Origin: Benzoatithermus sp963720725
GTDB lineage: Bacteria; Pseudomonadota; Alphaproteobacteria; Geminicoccales; Geminicoccaceae
Length of the DNA stretch: 64,000 nt
Assembly (NCBI GenBank): GCA_963720725.1
Contig: CAVRGN010000003.1
Location: 1,488,001 to 1,552,000, forward strand
Direction: 5' to 3'
Positions 10,766 to 19,020 of the stretch are shown here, piece after piece. The position numbers were made by a program, and so were the translations under genes. The notes under the pieces were generated by a model that had not been told where the DNA came from, did no database searches, and worked only from the letters and a program-made list of their open reading frames with translations. Within the stretch, counting starts at the first letter, position 1. Each line of letters begins with the position of its first letter.

Positions 10766-12091
10766 TCAGGGCAGCGGCGGCGACCAGTCCGGGTCCGACG
10801 CGTCCGTGGGTGTCGACACCTCGCGTTCGTTGTAGCCGGTGACATCGATGGTGAACAGGCGTCTGCGACTGCCGGTCTGGCGGCTGAACATGATGACGCG
10901 ACCGTTGGGCGCCCAGGTGGGGCTCTCGTCGAGGTTGCTGCGCGTGATCAGGCGCTCGTCGCTGCCGTCCGGGCGCATCACGCCGATGCTGAACCTGCTG
11001 CCCTTGATCACCATGAACGCGATCAGGTCGCCGCGCGGTGACCAGGCCGGACTGCCGTAGCGGCCCTCGCCGAAGCTGATCCGGCTGGCGCTCCCGCCGC
11101 CACGGCCCATGACGTAGAGCAGGGGCCGGCCGCCGCGGTCCGAGTTGAACACGATCCGGCTGCCGTCGGGTGAGAAGCAGGGCGAGGTGTCGATCGCCCC
11201 GTCGCTGGTCAGGCGGGTGGCGCGGCGGCTGGCGATGTCCCAGAGGTAGACGTCCGAGTTGCCGTTCTGCGCCAGCGTCAGCAGCAGCGAGCGCCCGTCG
11301 GGCGAGAAGCGGGGCGCGAAGGTCATGCCCGGAAAGTCGCCGAGCACGCCGCTGCGGCCCGTGGCGACGTCGATGGTGTAGATGCGCGGTGGATTGCCGC
11401 GAAAGCCCAGGTAGGCGATGCGGTTGCCGTCCGGGGAGAACCGTGGCGTGAGGGCCAAGAAGCTGCCGTCGGTCAGGTAGCGGTTGGCGTTGCCGTCCTG
11501 GTCCATCAGGGCCACCCGCTTGTTCCGCCCCGTGGCCGGGCCGGATTCCGCGATGTAGGTGATGCGGGTGTCGAAATAGCCGGCCTCGCCGGTCAGCCGC
11601 TCGTAGATGACGTCGGCGATCTTGTGCGCGATGCGGCGCCACTGGCCTTCCGGCGCGTCGAACTTCAAGCCCCGCATCTGCTCGCCGGCGAACACGTCCC
11701 ATAGCCGGAACTCTACGCTCATCAGCGCGCCGGGATCGGCGCGGACATTGCCGGTCACCAGGGCCTGGGTGTTGATCTGGCGCCAGTCGGCAAAGCGCGG
11801 CGTCTGCCGCAACGCATCCGGGGTCTGGATATAGGCCCGTCGGTCGATGACCTCGAACAGACCGGACCCCTGCAGGTCGGTGGAGACGACCTGGGCGATC
11901 TCGGCCCCGAGCGACTGCGCGCCGGCCGAGTCGCCGCTGAACGGGCTCACCGCGATCGGCACCGGCTGCACCACGCCGCTGGTGATGTCGACGCGCAACT
12001 GCGCCATGGCGCCGGGGCCGCCGAGCACGGCGGCCGACAGGGCCGCGGCGCCCTGCAGCACGCGCCGCCGCGGCAGTGGGATGCGCTTCAT
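10766..12091 (-). CDS. tolB: Tol-Pal translocation protein TolB
   Basis: A 441-residue periplasmic protein. A signal sequence (MKRIPLPRRRVLQGAAALSAAVLGGPGAMA, with a twin-arginine-like RRR) precedes the N-terminal alpha/beta domain (about 30-160), then a six-bladed beta-propeller made of repeated PxFSPDGxxI/L units (for example FSPDGNRIAYLGF, FSPDGRSLLLTLAQNG, FSPDGSRIVFNSD, WSPRGDLIAFM). It binds Pal and is driven by the TolQRA motor. The ATG at 12091 overlaps the tolA stop by 4 bp (ATGA). Confidence 0.96.
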   Translation of the reverse strand: MKRIPLPRRRVLQGAAALSAAVLGGPGAMAQLRVDITSGVVQPVPIAVSPFSGDSAGAQSLGAEIAQVVSTDLQGSGLFEVIDRRAYIQTPDALRQTPRFADWRQINTQALVTGNVRADPGALMSVEFRLWDVFAGEQMRGLKFDAPEGQWRRIAHKIADVIYERLTGEAGYFDTRITYIAESGPATGRNKRVALMDQDGNANRYLTDGSFLALTPRFSPDGNRIAYLGFRGNPPRIYTIDVATGRSGVLGDFPGMTFAPRFSPDGRSLLLTLAQNGNSDVYLWDIASRRATRLTSDGAIDTSPCFSPDGSRIVFNSDRGGRPLLYVMGRGGGSASRISFGEGRYGSPAWSPRGDLIAFMVIKGSRFSIGVMRPDGSDERLITRSNLDESPTWAPNGRVIMFSRQTGSRRRLFTIDVTGYNEREVSTPTDASDPDWSPPLP

Positions 12092-13086
12092 CCCGTCAGC
12101 CGTTGCGGATCGAAGTTGAAGATGATGTTGCGCCATACCTGGTAGGACTCCGGTGGCAGCTTGAGCGGCGAGCAGGCGCGGACGGCGCGGACGGCGCTCT
12201 CCGCGAAGGCGCGGAACACCGGGTCCTGGCCCATCCGCGCGGCGTCGACCGGCACCACCGTCTGGATGCCGCCGTCGGGGCCCATGACGATGTTGAGCTC
12301 GACCCGCATGCCGCCGATCCCCTGGGCGGCCACGGGAATGTTCCAGCATGGCGTGATCTGCCGGCTGATGCTCGCGGCGAGCAGGGACGGATTGATCTGC
12401 GCCACCTTGGCCGTCCCGGGCTGGCCGGTTCCGCCGGCCGCTTCGGCGGCACCCTTGCCGTCGCGCTTGTCCGGCGCCTTTACCTGCTTGGGGGTCTTCT
12501 CGACGCTGCGCAGCAGGGCGTCGAAATCGGTGGCTTCTTCCTTGGGTGCCGGCGGCGTTTTCGGCTTGTCGGGCTTGGGCTCCGGCTTCGGCTCGACCTT
12601 GGCCACCGCGGCCTTCTTGTCCGGGGGCGGCTTAGGCTTCTCGGCTTCCGCCTTGGGCTTCTCGGTTGTCGGCTTGGGCCGGTCGGCCGGCGGCTTGGGC
12701 TTCTCCGCAACCGGCTTTGGCGTCTCCGCCGCGGGTTTGGGGGCGGGCGCCTCGACCTTCTTCGCTACGGGCGGCTTGGTCGGCTCGATCCTGGGCGGTG
12801 GCGGCGGCTCGGGCTCCACGGCGGCGCGTTCGCGCTCCGGCTCGACTTTGGGAGGCGGCGGCGGTGGGGCAGGCGTGGCCGCCTGGCGGGGTGGCTGGGG
12901 TGCTGCCGCGGCCGGTGGCGGTGCCGGCGGCAAAGGTGAAGGCTGCGGCGCGGCGGCCTCGGCCACGATCTCGACCGAAATCGGCATCTCTTCGCCGGGC
13001 AGCTCGCGCCCGAGCGTGGCCAGGGCCACGATCAGGAGCACCAGCAGCAGATGCAGGCAGGAGGAGGCGGCAAAGGCGCGGCCCAT
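12088..13086 (-). CDS. tolA: Tol-Pal inner-membrane linker protein TolA
   Basis: A 332-residue protein with one N-terminal membrane helix (about 7-28, SSCLHLLLVLLIVALATLG), a very long Pro/Lys/Glu-rich periplasmic stalk (about 40-215, repeated EKPKPPAD/EKPKAEAEKP units) and a C-terminal TolA/TonB-like globular domain (about 235-330) that contains PCWNIPVAAQG. It transmits proton-motive force from TolQR to TolB-Pal. ATG 13086 was chosen because it directly precedes the membrane helix; upstream in-frame sequence is not helix-forming. The low-complexity stalk makes the opposite strand look coding in several frames, but it is not. Confidence 0.92.
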   Translation of the reverse strand: MGRAFAASSCLHLLLVLLIVALATLGRELPGEEMPISVEIVAEAAAPQPSPLPPAPPPAAAAPQPPRQAATPAPPPPPPKVEPERERAAVEPEPPPPPRIEPTKPPVAKKVEAPAPKPAAETPKPVAEKPKPPADRPKPTTEKPKAEAEKPKPPPDKKAAVAKVEPKPEPKPDKPKTPPAPKEEATDFDALLRSVEKTPKQVKAPDKRDGKGAAEAAGGTGQPGTAKVAQINPSLLAASISRQITPCWNIPVAAQGIGGMRVELNIVMGPDGGIQTVVPVDAARMGQDPVFRAFAESAVRAVRACSPLKLPPESYQVWRNIIFNFDPQRLTG

Positions 13087-13135
13087 GACGACCCCTCCTC
13101 TCAGCCGTGACCATCCGGCGGCGACGTTGAGCCCG

Positions 13136-13594
13136 TCATGGCGCCGCCGCGGTCCGCCCGGGCACGGTGAGCAGGGCCACCTTGCCGAAACCCGCCTCAT
13201 TGATGGCGCTGACCACGCTCATCACCGTTCCATAGTCGATCGCCCGGTCGCCGCGCACGAAGATCCGTGCTTGCGGGTTGCGGCCGGTGATCGCCTGCAG
13301 GCGCGGTCCCAGCTGCTCGACGGTGACCGGCGTGTCCTGGATGAATACCCCACCGGCGGCATCGATCGACACGTTCAGCGGCTCGTCCTGGCCCGGCAGG
13401 GGCGCGCTGTCCGCCTCGGGCAGATCCACGGTCACTCCCGCCGTCAGCAGAGGTGCCGCGATCATGAACACGATCAGGAGAACCAGCATGACGTCGACCA
13501 GCGGCGTCATGTTGATCGCGACCATGGTCGTGCGCTCGCGGCGCCGGCCGCGCCTGGATCGTCCACCCATGCTGGCCTGGAGGCCGCCGGCCAT
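13136..13594 (-). CDS. tolR: Tol-Pal motor protein TolR
   Basis: A 152-residue ExbD/TolR protein. A basic cytoplasmic N-terminus (RSRRGRRRER) precedes MVAINMTPLVDVMLVLLIVFMI, the single membrane helix with the conserved proton-channel Asp in PLVDVMLVLLIVF, followed by a periplasmic domain. It forms the proton channel with TolQ. The ATG lies 4 bp beyond the tolQ stop, so translation is coupled. Confidence 0.95.
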   Translation of the reverse strand: MAGGLQASMGGRSRRGRRRERTTMVAINMTPLVDVMLVLLIVFMIAAPLLTAGVTVDLPEADSAPLPGQDEPLNVSIDAAGGVFIQDTPVTVEQLGPRLQAITGRNPQARIFVRGDRAIDYGTVMSVVSAINEAGFGKVALLTVPGRTAAAP

Positions 13595-13598
13595 GTGC

Positions 13599-14321
13599 TC
13601 AGGCCACCTTCGCCTGATCGAGCTCGCGCGACAGCACGACCGCGAACTCCTCGGAGAAGCTGGCGAGCCGGTTGGCATAGCTGTCGATCGAGCCCGACAG
13701 CTTGTTGTAGGCGATCAGGGCGGGAATCGCCGCGATCAGCCCCAGTGCCGTGGCGAACAGGGCCTCGGCGATGCCAGGCGCCACGACGGCCAGGGTGGAG
13801 TTCTTGGTGGCGGCGATCGCCTGGAAGCTGTTCATGATGCCCCACACCGTTCCGAGCAGGCCGATGAAGGGGGCGGTCGAGGCGATGGTGCCGAGCCAGG
13901 ACAGGTTCTGCTCGAGCTGCTCGACCTCGCGGTCGCGGGTCAGATCCATCACCTGCGCGATCCGTCCGACCAGTCCCCGGTTGAAGGTCACGTCCACCGT
14001 CTTGGGCGATTCGCGCCATTCCTCCATGGCGGTGGCGAACATCAGCGCCATGGGATGGTCAGGGCGCTTGGCGAGCTCGCGATAGAGATCGTCCAATGGT
14101 GCGCCGGACCAGAACGCGCGCTCGAAGCGATTGGCCTTGCGCACGAGGCGCATCAACCGGAACGACTTGTCGATGATCACGGCCCAGCTCCAGACCGAAG
14201 CCAGGAGCAGGGCGATCATGATCCCCTTGGTGAAGAGATCCGACTGCAGGAACAGCTGAAGGAAGCTCGGGCCGACCGTGGCACTGGCCAGCCCCACGGC
14301 GTTGATCGCGTCGTCTTGCAT
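13599..14321 (-). CDS. tolQ: Tol-Pal motor protein TolQ
   Basis: A 240-residue MotA/TolQ/ExbB proton-channel protein with three membrane helices: about 33-55 (GIMIALLLASVWSWAVIID), about 142-165 (LGTIASTAPFIGLLGTVWGIM, the family signature with Gly- and Pro-rich TAPFIGLLGTVWGIM) and about 175-210 (APGIAEALFATALGLIAAIPALIAY). First gene of the tolQRAB-pal-cpoB unit. A 17-bp-spaced promoter lies about 105-130 bp upstream, so the unit can be transcribed independently of ybgC. Confidence 0.96.
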   Translation of the reverse strand: MQDDAINAVGLASATVGPSFLQLFLQSDLFTKGIMIALLLASVWSWAVIIDKSFRLMRLVRKANRFERAFWSGAPLDDLYRELAKRPDHPMALMFATAMEEWRESPKTVDVTFNRGLVGRIAQVMDLTRDREVEQLEQNLSWLGTIASTAPFIGLLGTVWGIMNSFQAIAATKNSTLAVVAPGIAEALFATALGLIAAIPALIAYNKLSGSIDSYANRLASFSEEFAVVLSRELDQAKVA

Positions 14322-14425
14322 CTGGTGCGAACCCGTTCGGGTGCGGTTCGGTCGGAACTTTTGGGAAAGCCGAAGGTCGGGAAGATGGGCAAGACCCGAC
14401 CGCAGCTCTGTTCGCCGCCGAGCCT

Positions 14426-14454
14426 CCTATGGTCGTGGCACGAGCCACTGTCAA
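14426..14454 (-). promoter_or_regulatory. candidate sigma-70 promoter for tolQRAB-pal
   Basis: On the minus strand TTGACA (14454-14449) is followed after exactly 17 bp by CATAGG (14431-14426). The -35 is perfect and the -10 is weak. It sits in the only sizeable gap (14322-14497) between ybgC and tolQ, leaving a leader of about 100 nt. The assignment is based on motif and position only. Confidence 0.55.
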
Positions 14455-14497
14455 GGGTCGGACCGACAAAACCAAAAGTTGATTTTCGCCAGCCAAA

Positions 14498-14911
14498 TTA
14501 TTGCCTGAGAGTTGATGCAAAGGCTCGGCGGAGGCGATCCGGCAACCGGGTCGGCCGCATGGATCTGTGGTTCAGCACCGCCAGCGTCACCGACAACCGG
14601 GCCAGCGTCGTGTCCCCGCGCGTCACCAGCTGCGCCAGCTCGAGGCGCGCCCCGCCGACGCCGACCGATTCGGTGCGGATGGCGAGCAGGTCGTCGAGCC
14701 GCGCCGGGCGCACGAACTCCGCATCGCAGCGGGAGACGGCGAAGACCAGCCCGTGCTCGGCCGCCAACCGCGCATGGTCGAAACCGAATGCCCGCAACAT
14801 CTCGGTGCGGCCGCGCTCGGCGAATTTCAGATAGTTGCTGTGGTAGACGATGCCCGCCGCATCCGTGTCTTCGTAGTAGACGCGGATCGCGAACTCGTGC
14901 GCGGCGGTCAT
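14498..14911 (-). CDS. ybgC: acyl-CoA thioesterase YbgC
   Basis: A 137-residue hotdog-fold thioesterase. VYYEDTDAAGIVYHSNYLKFAERGRTE contains the catalytic Asp of the 4-hydroxybenzoyl-CoA thioesterase/YbgC family in the DTDAAGIVYHSNY signature. YbgC is encoded with tol-pal in most proteobacteria and acts on acyl-CoA or acyl-ACP. Its start overlaps the end of ruvB by 4 bp. Confidence 0.95.
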   Translation of the reverse strand: MTAAHEFAIRVYYEDTDAAGIVYHSNYLKFAERGRTEMLRAFGFDHARLAAEHGLVFAVSRCDAEFVRPARLDDLLAIRTESVGVGGARLELAQLVTRGDTTLARLSVTLAVLNHRSMRPTRLPDRLRRAFASTLRQ

Positions 14912-15942
14912 GTCTCACCGCCGAACAGGTCGACGTTAAGGCTGGACGGTGCCGGTGCGGACAGGCCGAGATGCCGCCATGCCGCCCGGGTCAGCAGCCG
15001 GCCGCGCGGGGTGCGCTGCAGCAGCCCTTGTTGCAGGAGATAGGGCTCGACCGTCTCCTCCAGCGTGTCGCGCTGCTCGGACAGGGCCGCGGCCATGGTG
15101 TCGATGCCGACCGGACCGCCGCCATAGTTCATGGCGATCCCGCGCAGGTAACGGCGGTCCAGGCTGTCGAGCCCGAGATCGTCGACCTCGAGCTGGCGCA
15201 GGGTGCGGTCGGCCAGGGCCGCGTCCACCGGGCGGCCGCTACGCTCGACGGTGGCGAAGTCGCGGACCCGGCGCAGCAGCCGGGTGGCGACCCGCGGGGT
15301 GCCGCGCGCCCGGCGCGCGATCTCGGTGGCTCCGCCGGGCAGCAGCGCAAGCCCGAGCAAAGCGGCACCGCGCAGCACGATCGCCTCGAGCTCGGCGACC
15401 TCGTAGAACTCGAGCCGGGCCACGATGCCGAACCGGTCGCGCAAGGGCGTGGTGAGCAGACCGGTGCGGGTGGTGGCGCCGACCAGCGTGAAAGGGGGCA
15501 GATCGAGGCGGATCGAGCGCGCTGCCGGGCCTTCGCCGATCATGATGTCGAGCTTGAAGTCCTCCATGGCGGGGTAGAGGATCTCCTCCACCGTCGGCTG
15601 CAGCCGGTGGATCTCGTCGATGAACAGCACGTCGCGCGGCTGCAGGTTGGTGAGGATCGCGGCAAGATCGCCGGCCCGGGCGATGATCGGGCCCGAGGTG
15701 AGCCGGAAGCCCACGCCGAGCTCCGTCGCCACGATCTGGGCGAGCGTGGTCTTGCCGAGGCCCGGCGGCCCGGCGAACAGCACATGGTCCAGCGCGTCGC
15801 CGCGGGTCGCGGCGGCCTCGATGAACACGGCGAGATTGGCGCGCAGCTGCGCCTGGCCGGTGAACTCGGCGAGGCGGCGCGGCCGCAGGCTGACGTCCAC
15901 ATCCTCGGCGGCCGGCGCCGGGCTGACGATCCGCTCGCTCAC
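14908..15942 (-). CDS. ruvB: Holliday junction branch-migration helicase RuvB
   Basis: A 344-residue AAA motor that drives branch migration with RuvA. Walker A GPPGLGKT is at 58-65, Walker B is in DVLFIDEIHRL, sensor 1 is GATTRTGLLTTPLRDRFG, and a C-terminal winged-helix domain (about 265-335) has RTPRGRLLTRAAWRHLGL. The N-terminal LRPRRLAEFTGQ is the family start. It overlaps ruvA (15939) and ybgC by 4 bp each. Confidence 0.98.
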   Translation of the reverse strand: MSERIVSPAPAAEDVDVSLRPRRLAEFTGQAQLRANLAVFIEAAATRGDALDHVLFAGPPGLGKTTLAQIVATELGVGFRLTSGPIIARAGDLAAILTNLQPRDVLFIDEIHRLQPTVEEILYPAMEDFKLDIMIGEGPAARSIRLDLPPFTLVGATTRTGLLTTPLRDRFGIVARLEFYEVAELEAIVLRGAALLGLALLPGGATEIARRARGTPRVATRLLRRVRDFATVERSGRPVDAALADRTLRQLEVDDLGLDSLDRRYLRGIAMNYGGGPVGIDTMAAALSEQRDTLEETVEPYLLQQGLLQRTPRGRLLTRAAWRHLGLSAPAPSSLNVDLFGGET

Positions 15943-16538
15943 GCGCTCAACTCCTTCAGCCCCTCACGGACCAGGGCGTCGACGCCGGCCCCGGCGCCCA
16001 GCCTCGCCTGCACCCGGGCAAGGGCGGCATAGGCTTCGGCGCGGGCGTAGCCCAGGTGCAGGAGTGCGGACAGGGCGTCGCCGGCGGCACCGTCGAGCAC
16101 CGCGCCCGGGGTGGCCGTGCGTCCAGCTTGCGGCAGTGCGCCGACCCGATCCTTGAGCTCGGCAGCGATCCTGGCGGCGAGGCGGGGGCCGACGCCGGAG
16201 GCCCGGGCCAGCATCGCCTTGTCGCCGGCGGCAATGGCGTTGGCGAGCTCAACGGGTCGCATGGTTCCCAGCAGCGAGAGGGCGACGCGGGCGCCGACGC
16301 CCTGAACCATCTGCAGGAGACGGAACCAGATACGGTCGGCCGGGTCGGGAAAGCCGTAGAGCGTCATCCCGTCCTCGCGCAGATGCAGCTCGGTGTGCAG
16401 CTCGACGGACTCGCCCACGCCGGGCAGCTGCTCGAGGGTGGCAGGTGCGACCGTGACCAGGTAGCCGACGCCCCCGACATCGACGATGGCATGGTCCTCG
16501 CCGACCGCAGCCACGACACCGCGCAGGTGGGCGATCAT
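15939..16538 (-). CDS. ruvA: Holliday junction DNA-binding protein RuvA
   Basis: A 199-residue protein: OB domain (MIAHLRGVVAAVGEDHAIVDVGGVGYLV), helix-hairpin-helix domain II (about 65-145, LLQMVQGVGARVALSLLG and ASGVGPRLAARIAAELKD), a flexible linker, and domain III (about 150-199, ALLHLGYARAEAYAAL) that contacts RuvB. It lies between ruvC and ruvB with 4-bp overlaps on both sides. Confidence 0.97.
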   Translation of the reverse strand: MIAHLRGVVAAVGEDHAIVDVGGVGYLVTVAPATLEQLPGVGESVELHTELHLREDGMTLYGFPDPADRIWFRLLQMVQGVGARVALSLLGTMRPVELANAIAAGDKAMLARASGVGPRLAARIAAELKDRVGALPQAGRTATPGAVLDGAAGDALSALLHLGYARAEAYAALARVQARLGAGAGVDALVREGLKELSA

Positions 16539-17053
16539 GGGCGCTGCGCCGCGTCACGCTGCATCTGGGCCGCGATCTGGGCCCGACCGGCGCGAAAATG
16601 GGCGTGGCAGATCGCCACCGCCAGCGCGTCGGCGGCATCGGCCACGACCTCGCCCGATCCCGGCAGCAGGAACCGGACCATCATCGCCACCTGCTCCTTG
16701 GCCGCGTTGCCGGTACCGGTCACGGCGCGCTTGACCTGCTTGGCGGCGTATTCGTGCACGCCCAGCCCGGAATGGGCCGCGGCGAGCAGCACCACGCCCC
16801 GGGCATGGCCCAGCTTGAGGGAGGAGAGGGGATTGCGGTTGACGACGGTCTCCTCGACCGCGGCCTCGCCCGGCACATGGCCCTCGATCACCTGGCCGAG
16901 CCCGCGATAGAGGGTGCCCAGGCGGCTGGCGAGATCCTGGGCCGCGTCGCTGTGCACGACGCCGCTGGCCACGAATCGGAGCTGATTGCCCCGGGCCTCG
17001 ACCAGCCCCCACCCGGTGTGGCGCAAGCCGGGATCGAGGCCCAGGATCAGCAC
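16535..17053 (-). CDS. ruvC: Holliday junction resolvase RuvC
   Basis: A 172-residue endonuclease with the RNase-H-like fold. The four acidic catalytic residues are visible: Asp7 in LILGLDPGLRHTGWG, Glu in EAAVEETVVNRNP, and the two C-terminal Asp in VADAADALAVAICH. First of the ruvCAB genes, 8 bp downstream of yebC. Confidence 0.97.
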   Translation of the reverse strand: MLILGLDPGLRHTGWGLVEARGNQLRFVASGVVHSDAAQDLASRLGTLYRGLGQVIEGHVPGEAAVEETVVNRNPLSSLKLGHARGVVLLAAAHSGLGVHEYAAKQVKRAVTGTGNAAKEQVAMMVRFLLPGSGEVVADAADALAVAICHAHFRAGRAQIAAQMQRDAAQRP

Positions 17054-17061
17054 GGGCGGGC

Positions 17062-17808
17062 TCAGCCCGCCAGCCTGGCGAGCGCCGCCTCGGAAACCTC
17101 GAAATTGGCGATCACCCGCTGCACGTCGTCATTGTCGTCCAGTGCCTCGAGCAGCTTGAACAGGGTCTCGGCGCGCTCGTCGTCGACCGGCACCAGGGTT
17201 TGTGGCTTCCAGGCCAGGATCGCCTGCTCGGGTGGGCCAAAGCGCGCCTCCAGCTTGTCCTGGACTGCCGCGAGCTCGTCGGCGGCGCAGAGGATCTCGT
17301 GCCCGCTCTCGGAGCTGTCGCAGTCCTCGGCACCGGCGTCGATCGCCGCCTCGAGCATGTCGTCGGCGTCGGCGACCTCGGCGGAGTAGTTGATCTGACC
17401 GACCCGATTGAACTGAAAACTGACGCTGTTGGTCTCGCCGAGCGCGCCGCCATGCTTGCCGAAGCTGGAGCGGACCGAGCTCGCGGTACGGTTGCGGTTG
17501 TCGGTCAGGGCCTCGACGATCACCGCCACCCCGCCGGGACCGTAGCCCTCGTAGCGCACCTCGTCGTAGCTCTCGCCGTCGCCGCCCTGGCCGCGCTTGA
17601 TGGCCCGGTCGATATTGTCCTTGGGCATGTTGGCCGCCTTGGCGGCCTGGATCGCGGCGCGCAGCCGCGGATTGAAGGCGGGGTCCGGCAGCCCGCCCTT
17701 GGACGCCACCTGGATCTCGCGCTGCAGCCGCGTGAACAGCTGGGCCCGGACCCGGTCCTGCCGTCCCTTGCGGTGCATGATGTTCTTGAACTGTGAATGG
17801 CCTGCCAT
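17062..17808 (-). CDS. yebC: YebC/PmpR family translation or transcription regulator
   Basis: A 248-residue protein with the standard three-domain YebC plan. MAGHSQFKNIMHRKGRQDRVRAQLFTRLQREI is the family N-terminus, then AAIQAAKAANMPKDNIDRAIKRG and YEGYGPGGVAVIVEALTDNRNRTASSVR. Originally described as a DNA-binding regulator, the family has also been linked to relief of ribosome stalling. It sits upstream of ruvCAB, the usual arrangement. A noncoding stretch of about 900 bp lies upstream. Confidence 0.96.
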   Translation of the reverse strand: MAGHSQFKNIMHRKGRQDRVRAQLFTRLQREIQVASKGGLPDPAFNPRLRAAIQAAKAANMPKDNIDRAIKRGQGGDGESYDEVRYEGYGPGGVAVIVEALTDNRNRTASSVRSSFGKHGGALGETNSVSFQFNRVGQINYSAEVADADDMLEAAIDAGAEDCDSSESGHEILCAADELAAVQDKLEARFGPPEQAILAWKPQTLVPVDDERAETLFKLLEALDDNDDVQRVIANFEVSEAALARLAG

Positions 17809-18590
17809 GTCGCTTCATGATCGGGTTGGAACGGTCTCGTCGTGTCGCTCCCTATAGCAGACGGCGCGCCTACACAGCCAGACGGCGTCCGCCCACCGGC
17901 GTGCGCCGGGTATTGGCGCGCGCGCCAGCGAGTGCTGCCCCACGCTTGCGATGGGCCTGCTCGGGCTCATGATGGCGCCGCGCGAGGCTGCGGCAATTCT
18001 TCTCGTGCCATCGCTTGCGACCGATCTTTGGCAGCTGCTGCGTGGTCCCAGCCTGGTTCGCCTGCCTCGCCGATGGTTCTCGATGCAGATCGGCATCTGT
18101 GTCGGCACCGCGCCTTGCGCCTGAGCGCATTCGCCGGTGATTCCTCACAGGACTTCTAATCCTGGGCCCGTGGATCGCGGGAAGGCTGGTCGTCTGGTTT
18201 CCCGCACCACGTGGGAGGGGCCATTGCGCGGCATTGTCCTGTGTAATCAAAGGCATAGGCGCATCGTTGAAGCTATTGACAGAAGCTGCGCTTGCACGGA
18301 TTATGTGAAATGTGGAGGAGAATTGGGCCGGGCGGTGCCGCCGCCGGGCCAGAGGCCGGCCCGCTTGCCCCGAAGGGCGGACGGCAGAACAGGTCGCATC
18401 CGTAGGCGGCCGATTGCTTGCATTTTATCGGGATTGTCTGCTGCCGATCGGTACATCGGGAGAATATATCCGGCTGTCCGCAACTTGCCCCAAGTCTGCC
18501 GAAATTTGCCTAAAGTTGTGGGTAAATCCCTGCCCGCCATCAGATCTTTCGTCTCGCGCTCAACGCGATTTTTTTAGGCTGGTATTAAAC
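17809..18590. other. gene-poor interval upstream of yebC
   Basis: About 780 bp with no convincing gene. Short open frames on both strands have no recognisable composition or motif. No tRNA cloverleaf signature (GGTTCGANTCC-type T arm) was found by eye. The yebC promoter should lie near 17830-17900. The right end is AT-richer and leads into a candidate small RNA. Confidence 0.4.
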
Positions 18591-18619
18591 TTTTGGTATT
18601 GCGCCGCACGCGTTCATAG

Positions 18620-18703
18620 CATAGATTGTTTCTTGTCAAGTCAGACGGTGCCTCCCTCCCTTGCTCCGCCCCCGCCGGGAAACCAGCGGGGGCGCATTTT
18701 TTT
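18620..18703 (+). ncRNA. candidate small RNA with a CCTCCCTCCC motif
   Basis: A strong intrinsic terminator (18667-18703) is not downstream of any plus-strand gene, so it should end an untranslated transcript. About 50 bp upstream, TTTGGT (near 18593) and CATAGC (near 18616) are spaced 17 bp apart and could form a promoter, giving an RNA of roughly 80 nt. The segment 18651-18660 reads CCTCCCTCCC, complementary to ribosome-binding sites, a feature of anti-Shine-Dalgarno sRNAs in alphaproteobacteria. The 5-prime end and existence are inferred. Confidence 0.4.
18667..18703 (+). terminator. intrinsic terminator
   Basis: A perfect 9-bp GC stem (18667-18675 with 18686-18694) encloses a 10-base loop and is followed, two bases on, by seven consecutive T (18697-18703). 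This is the clearest rho-independent terminator I found in the window and it acts on the plus strand. Confidence 0.8.
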
Positions 18704-18747
18704 GGGGGCCCGTCCGTGCTCGATCCGCAACCGAGGATGACCGCTCG

Positions 18748-18999
18748 ATGAACAGCTCGCAGGCGCTGGTCGGCCGCGACCACACCTTCGCCCCCGCCAA
18801 CTGCAACGTGCGCGATCCGTGGATACGCCTGGCGCAGCTCGAGGCCGAGCTGGAGGCCCAAGAGCCCGTGCTGGGCGCGGCGATCCTGGCTGCCGCCGCC
18901 TTCCGCCTGCGTGACGAAGCGGGGCTGATCGAGACGCTGCGCTGCCTTGCGAGCGCCGTCGCGGCGCACGAGGCGCATTGCTCGCGCGGCGACGCCTGA
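18748..18999 (+). CDS. small uncharacterised protein
   Basis: An 83-residue product from ATG 18748, preceded by a GAGG at about 18733. It is mostly helical by eye (DPWIRLAQLEAELEAQEPVLGAAILAAAAFRLRDEAGLIETLRCLASAVAAHEAH), acidic, with three cysteines and no membrane segment or signal. I do not recognise a family. It lies directly downstream of the terminator-bounded RNA and converges with the sensor kinase gene ending at 19021. Codon use is like its neighbours, so it is probably real. Confidence 0.55.
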   Translation: MNSSQALVGRDHTFAPANCNVRDPWIRLAQLEAELEAQEPVLGAAILAAAAFRLRDEAGLIETLRCLASAVAAHEAHCSRGDA

Positions 19000-19020
19000 G
19001 CCGCGCCGGTTTACCGCAGG

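Noticed and set aside
17842..18159. A 105-codon open frame upstream of yebC
   Set aside because: Composition is unlike real genes, there is no ribosome site, and no recognisable domain.
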